Part shown: piece after piece, positions 43,927 through 53,203 of the stretch | Layout: the number at the start of each line of letters is the position of its first letter | Numbering within the stretch: position 1 is the first letter of the stretch | Assembly: GCA_050942895.1 (NCBI GenBank) | Contig: JBMNOE010000004.1 | Coordinates: 1 to 64,000, forward strand | Length of the DNA: 64,000 bases | From: JBNRMR01 sp050942895 | Lineage (GTDB): Bacteria > Bacillota > Clostridia > Christensenellales > UBA1750 | Reading direction: 5' to 3' | Position numbers and translations under genes: made by a program | The notes under the pieces: model-generated | Databases searched by the model: none | Told to the model about the DNA's origin: nothing | What the model saw: only the letters and a program-made list of their open reading frames with translations

Positions 43927-44541
43927 TTGAAAGACAGAATAATATTGCTGGATTTGGGCGGTGTGCTGATTGAAGTCGTATCGGCGCAAAGGCTGTATAC
44001 ATTGGCGCAGGGGGCGATAGATTATGACGAGATCGCGGAGCGGTGGGCCAAGTCCCGATACCTGCGCCTGTTTGAAAGCGGCCTTTGCAGCCGCGATGAG
44101 TTTGCCCGGGGCATAATGAAGGAGCTTCGCTTGGAGGAAACGGGTTTGTCGGCGGATGAGTTCATGGCCGAGTTCGACCTATTCCTAAAGGGATTTTATC
44201 CCGGTGCTGAAAAACTGCTGAAAGTTCTGGCAATCTCTGGGCTGACGCTTGCCTGCCTGACGGACACAAACCCCTCCCAGTGGGAGAGTCTGCGCAAAAG
44301 AACCAGAATAGACAAGCATTTTGAGCATTGCTTTCTTTCTTACGAAATCGGACGGAGGAAGCCGGACGCCCTCGTTTATAGACATGTGACAGATGCCCTT
44401 GGCGTAAGCCCTGAGGAGATCCTATACTTCGACGACAGGGAAGAAAATGTGCGGGCGGGGGAGCAGGCGGGCATGAAGTCCTTCCGCGTGGAGGGCGTGG
44501 GCGGACTTCGGAAAAGGCTGAACAGCCTTTGCCTGCTATGA
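43927..44541 (+). CDS. HAD-family (YihX-like) phosphatase
   Basis: A 204-residue haloacid dehalogenase hydrolase of subfamily IA. Motif I is ILLDLGGVL (nucleophile Asp, with Gly instead of the second Asp as in YihX-type members), motif II CLTDTN, motif III the Lys in IGRRKPDA, and motif IV ILYFDDREENV. It probably removes phosphate from a sugar phosphate or nucleotide. The TTG at 43927 has AAGGGGAG eight bases upstream; a TTG at 43921 is too close to it. Confidence 0.85.
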   Translation: MKDRIILLDLGGVLIEVVSAQRLYTLAQGAIDYDEIAERWAKSRYLRLFESGLCSRDEFARGIMKELRLEETGLSADEFMAEFDLFLKGFYPGAEKLLKVLAISGLTLACLTDTNPSQWESLRKRTRIDKHFEHCFLSYEIGRRKPDALVYRHVTDALGVSPEEILYFDDREENVRAGEQAGMKSFRVEGVGGLRKRLNSLCLL

Positions 44542-44643
44542 AAAACAATTTAAAGCCCGTCTGCCGGCGCGGAAGAAAGTCTCCGAAAGGGTCGGAACCT
44601 TCAAGAAGCCCTTGGCGATCAAAAAATGTTTGAGGAGGCGCAT

Positions 44644-45192
44644 ATGAGTACACGCCGACACCTGGCCGATACGGCTAAAAAGGAGGCGCTGAGCTGCTTT
44701 CATGGCAAGGTGATGAAAACCGAGCCCAATATACAGCCAATTATAAGTCCGTTCCCTAAATGGTCCATGGATGAGGCGGACGGAAACTGGTGCGCCGCCT
44801 TCGTTTATTATTGCTGCGCTAAAGCGGGATTCACAATTCCGATCAGGCCAAAGGAATGCAAGTCCTGCAATCTTGCGGGCTGCGGAGCTTGGGAAGAATG
44901 GGCGAAAGGCGATCCCAATATCGCTTATTATCCCGCCGGAGAAATCGATTTTTCTCCCAGCGCGGGTGATATCGTCCTATTCGACAGAGTGTTTGAAGAT
45001 AAAGAACACGATCATATCGGGATAGTCGTTGAAGATAAGGGCGCTTCGATCTTAGTCGCGGAAGGGAATATCAACAATTTTTCCGGATTGATTGAGCGCA
45101 GCAAGGATTCTCATATAAGAGCATATATCAGGATTCCCGACGATTACAGTACAGCGAATGACAGTCATGATAATAAAGGGCGGCCAGGATGA
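44644..45192 (+). CDS. CHAP-domain protein
   Basis: A 182-residue CHAP (NlpC/P60-like amidase) protein. The catalytic Cys lies in GNWCAAFVYYC and the His in KEHDHIGIVVED, with a further polar residue in VAEGNIN. CHAP enzymes cut peptidoglycan peptides or amides, but this one has no signal peptide or binding repeats, so it acts either inside or through unusual export. A cluster of extra cysteines (CKSCNLAGC) near the active site is notable. ATG 44644 follows GAGGAGG. Confidence 0.82.
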   Translation: MSTRRHLADTAKKEALSCFHGKVMKTEPNIQPIISPFPKWSMDEADGNWCAAFVYYCCAKAGFTIPIRPKECKSCNLAGCGAWEEWAKGDPNIAYYPAGEIDFSPSAGDIVLFDRVFEDKEHDHIGIVVEDKGASILVAEGNINNFSGLIERSKDSHIRAYIRIPDDYSTANDSHDNKGRPG

Positions 45193-45225
45193 ACCTTGCC
45201 GCCTTTTTGAGCTTTTCTTATTCGA

Positions 45226-45996
45226 TTACAGCACCTTAGATAAAAACTCCTTTGTGCGCTGCTTCTGGGGATTGTCCAGCAGGGCGCGGGGCTCGTTCAC
45301 TTCCAGTATTGCGCCGCCATCCATGAAAACCACCCGGTTGGCCACTTCTCTGGCGAAGCCCATCTCGTGGGTGACAACGGCCATCGTCATTCCGTCCCTT
45401 GCCAGGGCCTTCATCAGGTCCAGCACTTCGCCCACCATTTCCGGGTCCAGGGCGGAGGTGGGCTCGTCAAAGAGCATTATCTCCGGCTCCATAGCCAAAG
45501 CGCGGATGATTGCGATGCGCTGCTTCTGTCCGCCTGAAAGACGGGAGGGATATTCGTTTGCCTTGTCCGTAAGGCCGATTCTCTCCAACAGCTCCATGGC
45601 CTTCCGGTGCGCTTCTTTTCTTGTCTTGAGCTTGAGCTGCACCGGCGCAAGGGTGATGTTTTTAAGCACCGTCATGTGGGGGAAAAGATTGAAATGCTGA
45701 AAGACCATGCCCATCTTGCGGCGGTAAAGATCGATGTCTATGTTTTTTTGCGTTATGTCTATGCCATCAACGAAAACATGGCCGGAGTCAGGAGCCTCCA
45801 TAAGGTTTAAACAGCGAAGAAGGGTGGATTTTCCGGAGCCGGACGGGCCGATTATGGACACCACCTCGCCCCTTGTGATCTCAAGGGAGCAGTTTTGCAG
45901 GGCCTTTATAGTGCCCTTGTTGTATTCCTTCGTAAGGCCCTCCACGCAAATTATCACATTGATTTTTGATTTTTCAAGATTATCGCTTGTCGCCAC
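45226..45996 (-). CDS. Polar amino acid ABC transporter ATPase
   Basis: The 256-residue ATPase of an amino acid importer (GlnQ type). It has Walker A GPSGSGKST, Q-loop FQHFNLFPHMTVLKN, signature LSGGQKQR, Walker B IMLFDEPTSALDPEMV and switch His in VTHEM. It is the last gene of the leftward unit binding protein - permease - ATPase and overlaps the permease gene by 17 bases. Confidence 0.93.
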   Translation of the reverse strand: MATSDNLEKSKINVIICVEGLTKEYNKGTIKALQNCSLEITRGEVVSIIGPSGSGKSTLLRCLNLMEAPDSGHVFVDGIDITQKNIDIDLYRRKMGMVFQHFNLFPHMTVLKNITLAPVQLKLKTRKEAHRKAMELLERIGLTDKANEYPSRLSGGQKQRIAIIRALAMEPEIMLFDEPTSALDPEMVGEVLDLMKALARDGMTMAVVTHEMGFAREVANRVVFMDGGAILEVNEPRALLDNPQKQRTKEFLSKVL

Positions 45997-46717
45997 GGCG
46001 CATCCTCCTTTCTATAACCTCGATGCCCTTGCTGGCTGTATAGTTTATGCAGAAATATATCAGGGCGATGAAAACATATGAGCCAACGGATATATGGGTG
46101 GTGCTGGCCACGGTTTTGGCGGCCCACATCAGTTCCATCATGCCGTAGGCGGAGCAGATGGAGGACTCCTTAACCATGGTTACCACTTCGTTTGCAAGGG
46201 CGGGGAGTATGTTCTTTATGGCCTGGGGCAAAACCACCAGCCGCATTGCCTGCCAGGGGCTAAGGCCAAGGCTTCTGGCGGCCTCGGTCTGGCCGATATC
46301 AACAGCCAGTATGCCCGCCCGGAAGATTTCCGCCACATATGATGCGCTGTTAAGGGAAAGGGCAACCACGGCCGGCACGAACTGCTTAAGCGGTATGAAG
46401 CCGAAGAGCCTGTAGGATGGCACCTGTATGATGTAAAAGACGCCGAAATATATGATCGCCAGTTGGACAAGCAAGGGCGTCGAGCGGAAAACCGCGATAT
46501 ATGCGCCGGAGATCATCCTGACAATGCGCACCTTGCTCAAGCGCATCAGCGCCAGCACAAGCGCCGGGATAATGGCCAGCAGCACGGATACCACCGAAAG
46601 CAGCAATGTATATTCAACGCCTTGAACGAAATAAAAGGCGTACTTAGGCAAGAACTTGAAGTTGAAAAAACTTGCCGGGCCGGGATCGATGAGAAAAGTG
46701 AAAATATTGTCGCCCAT
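45980..46717 (-). CDS. Polar amino acid ABC transporter permease
   Basis: A 246-residue HisM/GlnP-type permease with four or five spans and the EAA loop EAARSLGLSPWQAMRLVVLPQA. The N-terminal FFNFKFLPKYAFYFVQGVEYTLLLS is characteristic of this family. It starts at ATG 46717 behind AGAGG; a longer frame to 46816 lacks a site. One permease gene suffices since it forms a homodimer. Confidence 0.93.
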   Translation of the reverse strand: MGDNIFTFLIDPGPASFFNFKFLPKYAFYFVQGVEYTLLLSVVSVLLAIIPALVLALMRLSKVRIVRMISGAYIAVFRSTPLLVQLAIIYFGVFYIIQVPSYRLFGFIPLKQFVPAVVALSLNSASYVAEIFRAGILAVDIGQTEAARSLGLSPWQAMRLVVLPQAIKNILPALANEVVTMVKESSICSAYGMMELMWAAKTVASTTHISVGSYVFIALIYFCINYTASKGIEVIERRMRRGDKR

Positions 46718-46885
46718 GCTAAAGCCTCTTTCTAAAAGCAGGATTGATAAAAGGCGTAAAAGCCATGACAGTAATATGGCCGTGCAAATAAGGCTAAGCC
46801 CATCTGCACGGCGCATTCCTTATGTGTATGCGTTGACTAAATTATGTCGGCCTAAAGTCCGGCGGTATGTCCGGTGCTTGGCAAA

Positions 46886-47698
46886 TTAATTCTGGCCTTC
46901 CGCCAGCAGCTTGTCAGCCTCTTCGATGAATTTTTCCATGGAGCCGTCTGAAAGCACCTTCGCGATGGTTTCGTTTATGCCGGGCAGAAGTCCCAGGGGA
47001 TCATCCTTGGCGACCCAAACGCAGTAGGGCAGCGCGTCTCCAAGAGGAACGGCCTCGACCACGGCCAGGTCAGAGTTGGCATCGGCATACTGTAGGGCGA
47101 CAGCGCCGTCCAGCACGAGAGCGTCGCATTTGTCGTAGACAAGGTTGTTCACCAGGTCCACAACGGAGGCCATCACCAAGGGCTCGGCGCCGGGCATTTC
47201 GTCGGTGATTATGTCCACCTTGGTGCTGCCGCTTTGTGCGCCTACGGTCTTGCCGGAGAAGGAATCAAGCGATGTGTACTGGTCCAGGTTCGCCTTTTTG
47301 GTGAGGATCATGGCGGGCAGATCCGTGTAATAGGGGTCGGAGGCGGAGGATGACTCCAGCCGTTCCGGGGTGGCCTCCATGGCGGCGATTACGAAATCGC
47401 AGTCGCCCTTGGCCATCAGCGTCAGCAGATTATCGAAGTTCATGTCCACAACTTCCAGGGGACGGCCCATATCCTCGGCGATCCGGTAGGCAAGCGCCAC
47501 CTCAAAGCCGACGATCTTGTCCTCGCCGTCCTGAAGGATGTGAAACTCAAAGGGGGGATAGTCTGCGGAGGTGCCGAAAACCAGTTTCTCAGCGGCGTTT
47601 TGGCCTTCGCCGCCCGCAGCGCTGTTTCCGCCTTGGGAGCATGCCGCCAGTGAAACTGCAATTATCAGCGCCAGTGCCAGCGTTATAAACTTTCTCAT
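46886..47698 (-). CDS. Amino acid-binding lipoprotein of the ABC transporter
   Basis: A 270-residue extracellular substrate-binding protein (family 3). The signal peptide ends in SLAAC (Cys20). The two-lobe domain begins KLVFGTSADYPPFEF and has the typical GFEVALAYRIAEDMGRPLEVVDMNFDNLL and KTVGAQSGSTKVD blocks. The specificity (a polar or basic amino acid, or a sulfur amino acid) cannot be read. ATG 47698 has AAGGAG nine bases upstream. It is the first gene of the transport operon. Confidence 0.92.
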   Translation of the reverse strand: MRKFITLALALIIAVSLAACSQGGNSAAGGEGQNAAEKLVFGTSADYPPFEFHILQDGEDKIVGFEVALAYRIAEDMGRPLEVVDMNFDNLLTLMAKGDCDFVIAAMEATPERLESSSASDPYYTDLPAMILTKKANLDQYTSLDSFSGKTVGAQSGSTKVDIITDEMPGAEPLVMASVVDLVNNLVYDKCDALVLDGAVALQYADANSDLAVVEAVPLGDALPYCVWVAKDDPLGLLPGINETIAKVLSDGSMEKFIEEADKLLAEGQN

Positions 47699-47754
47699 GA
47701 TCAAATTCTCCTTGTTTCCTAAAGTTTCCTAAAATACTTTCTGGATAATTATAA

Positions 47755-47783
47755 ATTATATCCGATTTAATATACAGTGTCAA
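47755..47783 (-). promoter_or_regulatory. Consensus promoter of the amino acid ABC operon
   Basis: On the minus strand: TTGACA (47783-47778), 17 bp, TATAAT (47760-47755), about 50 bases ahead of the binding-protein start. Confidence 0.85.
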
Positions 47784-47945
47784 CCGATAATGGAAAGAGA
47801 GTGTATTCACGGGTAAAGGGCGCTTTAATTAAAGCCGGTCTATGCAAAAACGGGGTTTTGCGCTAAAATGGTGAAAGAAATATACTGGTGAAGGCCGTTT
47901 AAGGGAGTGAATTTGCCCTTTTGGGCCGGCTCGAAGGAGAGTCTT

Positions 47946-49082
47946 ATGCAACAAATGCAGAATATAGAAAACATTGTGAGCAATTCTTATCTTCTAATTG
48001 ATCAAAGCTTATTATGCAATAATATACGCTGCATTTTGGATGAAATCGGCGATGAAACCGCATTGATAGCGGTTTTGAAGGACAATGCATTCGGCCTGGG
48101 GCTGCTGCAGGTAGCGGCGGTTTTGGCGCAGTTCGATGAAATAAAAACCATGGCGGTGGCCCAGATCGCCGAGGGAGCGGAGCTTCGCCGCTCGGGCATC
48201 GGCAGGGAGATTTTGGTCATGGGAGGCTGCCCTTCCTTTTTGAACCGGGTGGCAATAGAAAATGACCTTACCGTTGCGGCGGTAAGGCCGGGCCTTGCAG
48301 CCGATTTGGCGCTGGAAGCCTCGCAGCGGGGGACTATAGCCAAGGTGGAGGTGAAGATCGAGACGGGTCTGCACCGAGTGGGCCTTAGGCCCGGCGAAGA
48401 ACTGGCCGGCCTTATCCAAGAGCTGAATGAAAATGCAGAGCATGTTCTCGTCACTGGCGCGTTTTCTCACTTTGCGGACATTTCCGACGCTGAAAGAACA
48501 AAAGAACAATTCGAAGCCTTCATGCAGGGGGTAAGCCAGCTTAGGGCGGCAGGAATAGCTTTGCCCCGGCTGCACATATCAGGCAGCGCCGCCAGCGAGC
48601 ATTTTCCACAGTATAATCTGGACGCGGTGCGCATAGGGCGAAGGCTTTATATGAACCACCCCACGAATCCGGTGGGGGGCGTGGCAGAGGTGGCCTCATG
48701 GCGCGGTTTCATCACCCATGTGCGGACGTTGAAGGCCGGCAGCAGGCTTGGTTACGGCCGAGGCATTTTGCTTGAAAAGGATAGCGTGATAGCTGTGGTT
48801 GGGGTGGGCTATGGCGACGGGCTGAACCAAAGGCTTGCTGAAGCGGGCGCGCCTGTTCTGTTGGGTGGTCGGCGCGGGCGTCTTATTGGCTGTTGCATGG
48901 ACCAGTGCTTTATCGACGTCACGGGAATCGATTGCCGGGTGGACGATGAGGTCACATTCTTCGGCTATGACGGTATGGGCAACTTTCTTTCCTCCCAGGA
49001 GGTGGCGCTGCTCATAGGCGATGATGAAGGCTGCGGGCTGACCAGCGCCCTTGGCCAACGGGTGCAGCGCATTTTTCACTGA
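47946..49082 (+). CDS. Alanine racemase-family enzyme
   Basis: A 379-residue PLP enzyme of the alanine racemase fold. The PLP lysine is in LIAVLKDNAFGLGL; the usual A-Y-G-H-G after it is A-F-G-L-G, so the conserved Tyr and His are changed. The second catalytic residue, the Tyr of LGYGRG, and the GVGYGDGL and GCCMDQCFIDVT motifs are intact. It may make D-Ala for the wall or racemise another amino acid such as serine. ATG 47946 follows AAGGAGAG; a GTG 39 bases upstream is less likely. Confidence 0.85.
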   Translation: MQQMQNIENIVSNSYLLIDQSLLCNNIRCILDEIGDETALIAVLKDNAFGLGLLQVAAVLAQFDEIKTMAVAQIAEGAELRRSGIGREILVMGGCPSFLNRVAIENDLTVAAVRPGLAADLALEASQRGTIAKVEVKIETGLHRVGLRPGEELAGLIQELNENAEHVLVTGAFSHFADISDAERTKEQFEAFMQGVSQLRAAGIALPRLHISGSAASEHFPQYNLDAVRIGRRLYMNHPTNPVGGVAEVASWRGFITHVRTLKAGSRLGYGRGILLEKDSVIAVVGVGYGDGLNQRLAEAGAPVLLGGRRGRLIGCCMDQCFIDVTGIDCRVDDEVTFFGYDGMGNFLSSQEVALLIGDDEGCGLTSALGQRVQRIFH

Positions 49083-49224
49083 TGGTTTTTAGTCCTTAAG
49101 AAGGCCTTAGTAAATGCGACCACGTTCCTATTATATAAAAACAATTGATTGGTCTTTTAATTTATTTTTTATGATGTTAATATAGAGGCATAGGAAAAAT
49201 GCGGCTATGAAAGGATGGCAGAAT

Positions 49225-49983
49225 ATGATGCTTAAGGAAAAGCTGAGGGCGGGGCAGAAGATTTACGGGACTATGATAAGGGTTGTTCGAAACCCGGCGG
49301 TGTGCTATATCGCCAAGAACAGCGGTCTTGATTTCGTGATGTACGACTGCGAGCATTCCAACTACACCATGGAAACCCTCCACGATCTGTTTATTACCGG
49401 CAACGCTCTTGGGCTCAGCAGCTTTTTGCGGGTGCCCAACCTTGAAAAACAGTATATCTCCCGGGCGCTGGACCAAGGTGCTCATGGCGTGATGGTTCCC
49501 ATGCTCTCAACCCCTGAGATGGCCCGGGAGCTGGTGGCATATTCAAAATATCAACCCTTGGGGAACCGTGGTTTCTCCTCGGGCATAGCATATATAGACT
49601 ATGTTTCCGGCGGCAGGCATGTGGACATTATGCACAGCAACAACGAAAAGGTGATAAGCATAGCTCAGATCGAGACAAAGGCGGCAATCGACAACGCTGA
49701 CGCAATCGCCGCAACCGAGGGCGTGGATGCTTTGCTGGTGGGGCCGAATGATCTTTCGCTGTCTTTGGGCATTCCCGGCGATCTGATGAACCCCATCGAG
49801 CTGGATGCTATCAAGCATGTGGCTGCAGCCTGCAAAAAGCATGGCAAGGCTTTCGGCCTGCATGCCGGTGCGCCCATGCTTAAAATGTTTTACGATGACC
49901 TGACCTTAGTTATGATGCAAACCGACATTGACTTTCTGGGCGCGGGGTTTAAAAGCGTTAAGGCCGCATTTGAAGCGGAATAA
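49225..49983 (+). CDS. HpcH/HpaI-family aldolase
   Basis: A 253-residue TIM-barrel class II aldolase like 2-keto-3-deoxy-L-rhamnonate or 4-hydroxy-2-ketoheptanedioate aldolase, splitting a hydroxy-ketoacid to pyruvate (or a similar ketoacid) and an aldehyde. Family marks are MYDCEHSNYTMETL, GAHGVMVPMLSTPEMA, the metal ligand region IAQIETKAAI and LLVGPNDLSLSLGIPG. The pyruvate-binding Arg is in KYQPLGNRGFSS. ATG 49225 follows AAGGATGG. Confidence 0.88.
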   Translation: MMLKEKLRAGQKIYGTMIRVVRNPAVCYIAKNSGLDFVMYDCEHSNYTMETLHDLFITGNALGLSSFLRVPNLEKQYISRALDQGAHGVMVPMLSTPEMARELVAYSKYQPLGNRGFSSGIAYIDYVSGGRHVDIMHSNNEKVISIAQIETKAAIDNADAIAATEGVDALLVGPNDLSLSLGIPGDLMNPIELDAIKHVAAACKKHGKAFGLHAGAPMLKMFYDDLTLVMMQTDIDFLGAGFKSVKAAFEAE

Positions 49984-50032
49984 ACCTCAGGGTGACAACT
50001 GATTATATTGTATATAGATGGGGGGCTATAGA

Positions 50033-51022
50033 TTGACCAAGAAAATTTTGGTGGCTGGCGGCGCGGGATACATAGGCAGCCATATGGTGGCCTGTCTTTT
50101 GCGGGCGGGCTATGAGTCCATAGTGGCCGACAGTCTTGTGACAGGCCACAGTGAGGCCGTAAAGGGCGCAAGGCTTCTCGAAGGAGATCTTCGCGACAGG
50201 AAATTTCTGCGGGAGATATTCAGCGAAAACGAAATAGACGGAGTGATAGATTTTGCGGCTTTTTCGCTGGTGCCTGAAAGTGCGGCGGATCCGCTGAAAT
50301 ATTATTCCAACAATGTGGTGGGCGCCATCGAGATGCTGGATGTGATGAGAGAATTTGGGGTGTCGAAGATAGTGTTTTCGTCCACTGCGGCCACCTACGG
50401 CGAACAAAAGGCGATGCCCATCGCCGAGGATGCACAGACCTCGCCCACAAACCCATATGGCGAAACCAAGCTGGCAATCGAAAAGATGCTGAAATGGTGC
50501 GACGAGGCATACGGCATAAAATATGCCGCATTGCGGTATTTTAACGCCGCCGGCGCTGACAACGCCGCAGGCATAGGCGAGGACCACTCCCCTGAAACTC
50601 ATCTGATCCCCAATGTGCTGAAGGCGGCGCTGGGCCAGAGGGATTACGTTGAAATATTCGGCGATGATTATCCCACACCTGACGGCAGCTGCATCCGCGA
50701 CTATATCCATATACTGGATTTGGTCAGAGCCCATTTGCTGGCATACGAGCATCTTTCCTCAAAGAAGGAAAGCGGAATATTCAATCTGGGCAGCGGCAGC
50801 GGCTTTTCTGTGAAGGAGATTGTGGAACAGGCAAGGGAGATAACCGGCAAGGAAATCCCCGCAAGGATATCGCCGAGGCGGGCGGGGGATTCTTCCACTT
50901 TGGTGGCGTCAAACCTGAGGGCTAAAGAGGTGCTGGGCTGGCAGCCGGAGCTGGGATTAAAAGAAATAATACAAAGCGCCTGGCATTGGCATGGCGAAAA
51001 CCCCAAGGGGTATGCGAAATAG
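50033..51022 (+). CDS. galE: UDP-glucose 4-epimerase
   Basis: Interconverts UDP-glucose and UDP-galactose. A 329-residue short-chain dehydrogenase-type enzyme with the NAD loop VAGGAGYIGSH, the catalytic Ser/Thr in SSTAATYG, the YGETK (Y-x3-K) motif, and RYFNAAGAD and GSCIRDYIHILDL typical of GalE. The TTG start at 50033 follows GGGGGG. It is monocistronic, followed by a terminator. Confidence 0.93.
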   Translation: MTKKILVAGGAGYIGSHMVACLLRAGYESIVADSLVTGHSEAVKGARLLEGDLRDRKFLREIFSENEIDGVIDFAAFSLVPESAADPLKYYSNNVVGAIEMLDVMREFGVSKIVFSSTAATYGEQKAMPIAEDAQTSPTNPYGETKLAIEKMLKWCDEAYGIKYAALRYFNAAGADNAAGIGEDHSPETHLIPNVLKAALGQRDYVEIFGDDYPTPDGSCIRDYIHILDLVRAHLLAYEHLSSKKESGIFNLGSGSGFSVKEIVEQAREITGKEIPARISPRRAGDSSTLVASNLRAKEVLGWQPELGLKEIIQSAWHWHGENPKGYAK

Positions 51023-51091
51023 GGCGCTTGGGCCAAAGCCGAAAAAGTTTTGCATTCCATTCTATAAGAGGCTGCGGTGAGAGCAGAATAG

Positions 51092-51120
51092 AGGCCGGGC
51101 GACTTCTTCCGGCCTTTTTC
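51092..51120 (+). terminator. Terminator after galE
   Basis: AGGCCGG / CCGGCCT stem with a ten-base loop and a TTTTTC tail. Confidence 0.7.
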
Positions 51121-51179
51121 ATTTTTGGTCCGTATTTATAGAGTTAAAAAGGAGGGCTGGAAAGGGAGATGACGAGGCT

Positions 51180-51686
51180 ATGCTTGGAAAAAGAATAATG
51201 ATTATCGGTTCGCCCGGCAGCGGCAAATCGACGCTGGCCTTAAAACTAAGGGATATCACAGGCCTGCCTGTCATACACCTGGACAGAGAGTTTTGGAAGG
51301 CCGGATGGGTTGAAACCCCGAGGGAGGAATGGAAGGAAAAACAGAAAAAGCTGCTGGAGGGCAAAGAATGGATTGCGGACGGCAACTATGGCGGCAGCAT
51401 TGAAATAAGGCTTGGGTTGGCAGACACGGTAATCTTTCTGGATTACGGCCGAACCCTGTGTCTTTTCAGGGTATTGAAAAGATGCGCGTTACACTTGGGG
51501 CGGACGCGCCCGGATATGGCTCCCGGATGCAAGGAAAAGATTGACATCGCTTTTTTGAAATATGTTTGGGGCTTTGCTGTGGGGCCTCGGGTCAGGATTA
51601 TGGACAAGCTTGCAAAATGCAAAGGGATGAAGAAAATCATCCTGCGCAGCCCGCAGGAGACGCAAGCCTTTCTGTCGTCGCTTTAG
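51180..51686 (+). CDS. P-loop kinase-like protein (topology-modulation/FlaR type)
   Basis: A 168-residue P-loop NTPase. Walker A is IGSPGSGKSTLA, followed by a short lid and VIHLDREFWKAGW, which is the HLDxxFW pattern of the adenylate kinase-related topology-modulation (FlaR-like) proteins. WIADGNYGGS and LRSPQE occur at the usual places. Members are thought to phosphorylate small molecules; the substrate is unknown. Confidence 0.82.
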   Translation: MLGKRIMIIGSPGSGKSTLALKLRDITGLPVIHLDREFWKAGWVETPREEWKEKQKKLLEGKEWIADGNYGGSIEIRLGLADTVIFLDYGRTLCLFRVLKRCALHLGRTRPDMAPGCKEKIDIAFLKYVWGFAVGPRVRIMDKLAKCKGMKKIILRSPQETQAFLSSL

Positions 51687-51764
51687 CGGGTTTAATTAGT
51701 GCTGGGGGTTTTGATGATGCTCGCAGGAAGCTTTCTTTCTTGGGGAAAAATGCCCCGCGCTTTC

Positions 51765-53036
51765 CTAAGAGGACTTGCTGTCCAGCTTTTGCATTTCCTT
51801 TGAAAAGATGATGAAAACCCCGCAGATGATGAACAGAGCGATGCTGAAAATGAACGGAAGAACTCTGTTGGCCTCGGACATTAGGCCCGTCAGCCAGCCG
51901 AAGGGCGCGGTGAGAGCTATCATCAAGACCAGGAGGAGCCCCTGAACTCTGGCGCGCTTTTGGGGGTCTACGAATAGTATTAGAATAGAGTCCTTTCTGG
52001 GGAAAAGCAATGCATGGCCTATTGACTCGCAGACCACATATATCGCCAGCACCCCCAGGCTGCCGGAGGGCGTCAGCAGCAGCGCCACCAGCCCCGCGAT
52101 GTAGAATATGACCCCGGCGATCATCACCGGCTGGAAGGGCAGACGGTTTATGGCGCCTTGAAGCCAGAGTATGAAGAAGATCATTATTGCGGCCCGGGCC
52201 ATGGGGAAATAGGCGATCCATTCCTCGGGTATCAGCAGGTTTTTTGTGACATAAATCGGGAAGAAAGTGGTTATCACCATGCTGGTTGTGTTGGTGATGA
52301 ACATTAGCAAAAGCACCGCCAACGCCGGCTTGGACGCAAGTATTTCCAAAAGCAAACCCTTGTATTCCTTCAGCATCTGCCAGGATGACTTATTTTTGGT
52401 TTCCTCCATTCGGCTAAGGCCCTGCCTGGTTTCGGTGGCCATGCGGTTCAGTACCACGAACTTAAGTGTCATAAAGATAAACGAAAAGAAATAAAGGATG
52501 CGAACGACCGGTATGAGGGAAAAATTTCTGACCAAAACCCCGGATATCGGCGCAAAAAACACTGCCAGAAGGCCGGAGACGGTCACCCAGGTGTAAATAT
52601 CCACCAGCTTGTTGGGCTCTGCGTCCTCAACCAGAAGGCAGTTCCAGGAGTTATGGGTGATTTTATCCATGGAGTTGAAGATTGCGGCGATCAAGAACCA
52701 CCAAAAGTTCTGCGAAAAAGCCCAGAGCAGGCAGGGCACCGACCAGGCAAGAACGTCGAATATGAATGTAGTGCGCTTGCGGCCCATTTTATCTGAAGCG
52801 ACGCCTCCCCAAAGTGAAGTGAAGACCTGAAGCACCATGCCTATAGATGTCAAAAGGCCGATCTGGGCATCCCTGACCCCGAGCGAGAACATGAAAAGTG
52901 TTGCATAAGGCGTGTACAAGCTGAAGGGTATGCCCCAAAGCGGCTCAGTATAAACACAGGCCCTTGGATTCCCCCTGAGATTGATCAGTGTTGCAAACAA
53001 AGGATTTCTCTTAAAAGCAGCCATAAAACGCGCCAT
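51765..53036 (-). CDS. MFS transporter
   Basis: A 423-residue membrane protein with 12 predicted spans. The MFS loop 2-3 motif is seen in LWGGVASDKMGRKRT, and the segments IGLLTSIGMVLQVFTSLW and GWLTGLMSEANRVLPF support the fold. The substrate is not evident. It is transcribed away from the NUDIX gene, with an inverted repeat between their starts. Confidence 0.88.
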   Translation of the reverse strand: MARFMAAFKRNPLFATLINLRGNPRACVYTEPLWGIPFSLYTPYATLFMFSLGVRDAQIGLLTSIGMVLQVFTSLWGGVASDKMGRKRTTFIFDVLAWSVPCLLWAFSQNFWWFLIAAIFNSMDKITHNSWNCLLVEDAEPNKLVDIYTWVTVSGLLAVFFAPISGVLVRNFSLIPVVRILYFFSFIFMTLKFVVLNRMATETRQGLSRMEETKNKSSWQMLKEYKGLLLEILASKPALAVLLLMFITNTTSMVITTFFPIYVTKNLLIPEEWIAYFPMARAAIMIFFILWLQGAINRLPFQPVMIAGVIFYIAGLVALLLTPSGSLGVLAIYVVCESIGHALLFPRKDSILILFVDPQKRARVQGLLLVLMIALTAPFGWLTGLMSEANRVLPFIFSIALFIICGVFIIFSKEMQKLDSKSS

Positions 53037-53053
53037 ATGCCCTCCCGCAAATT

Positions 53054-53078
53054 AAGGCTTATCTTTACGATAAGCCTT
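53054..53078. promoter_or_regulatory. Perfect inverted repeat between divergent MFS and NUDIX genes
   Basis: AAGGCTTATC-TTTAC-GATAAGCCTT: 10-bp arms with a 5-base spacer, 18 bases ahead of the MFS start. A possible -10 TATACT for the rightward gene lies at 53098. It could be an operator or a hairpin in the MFS leader. Confidence 0.5.
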
Positions 53079-53203
53079 TTCGCTTCCAGTAATAAATGGT
53101 ATACTATGGTGCGGTTTATGTCAACTGCGTTGGCGGTTGCCGGGCTGGGCCTATAATCGGGGGTAAGTTTATCAGAAGGAAGGTGTATGCCATAAACAGC
53201 GGC

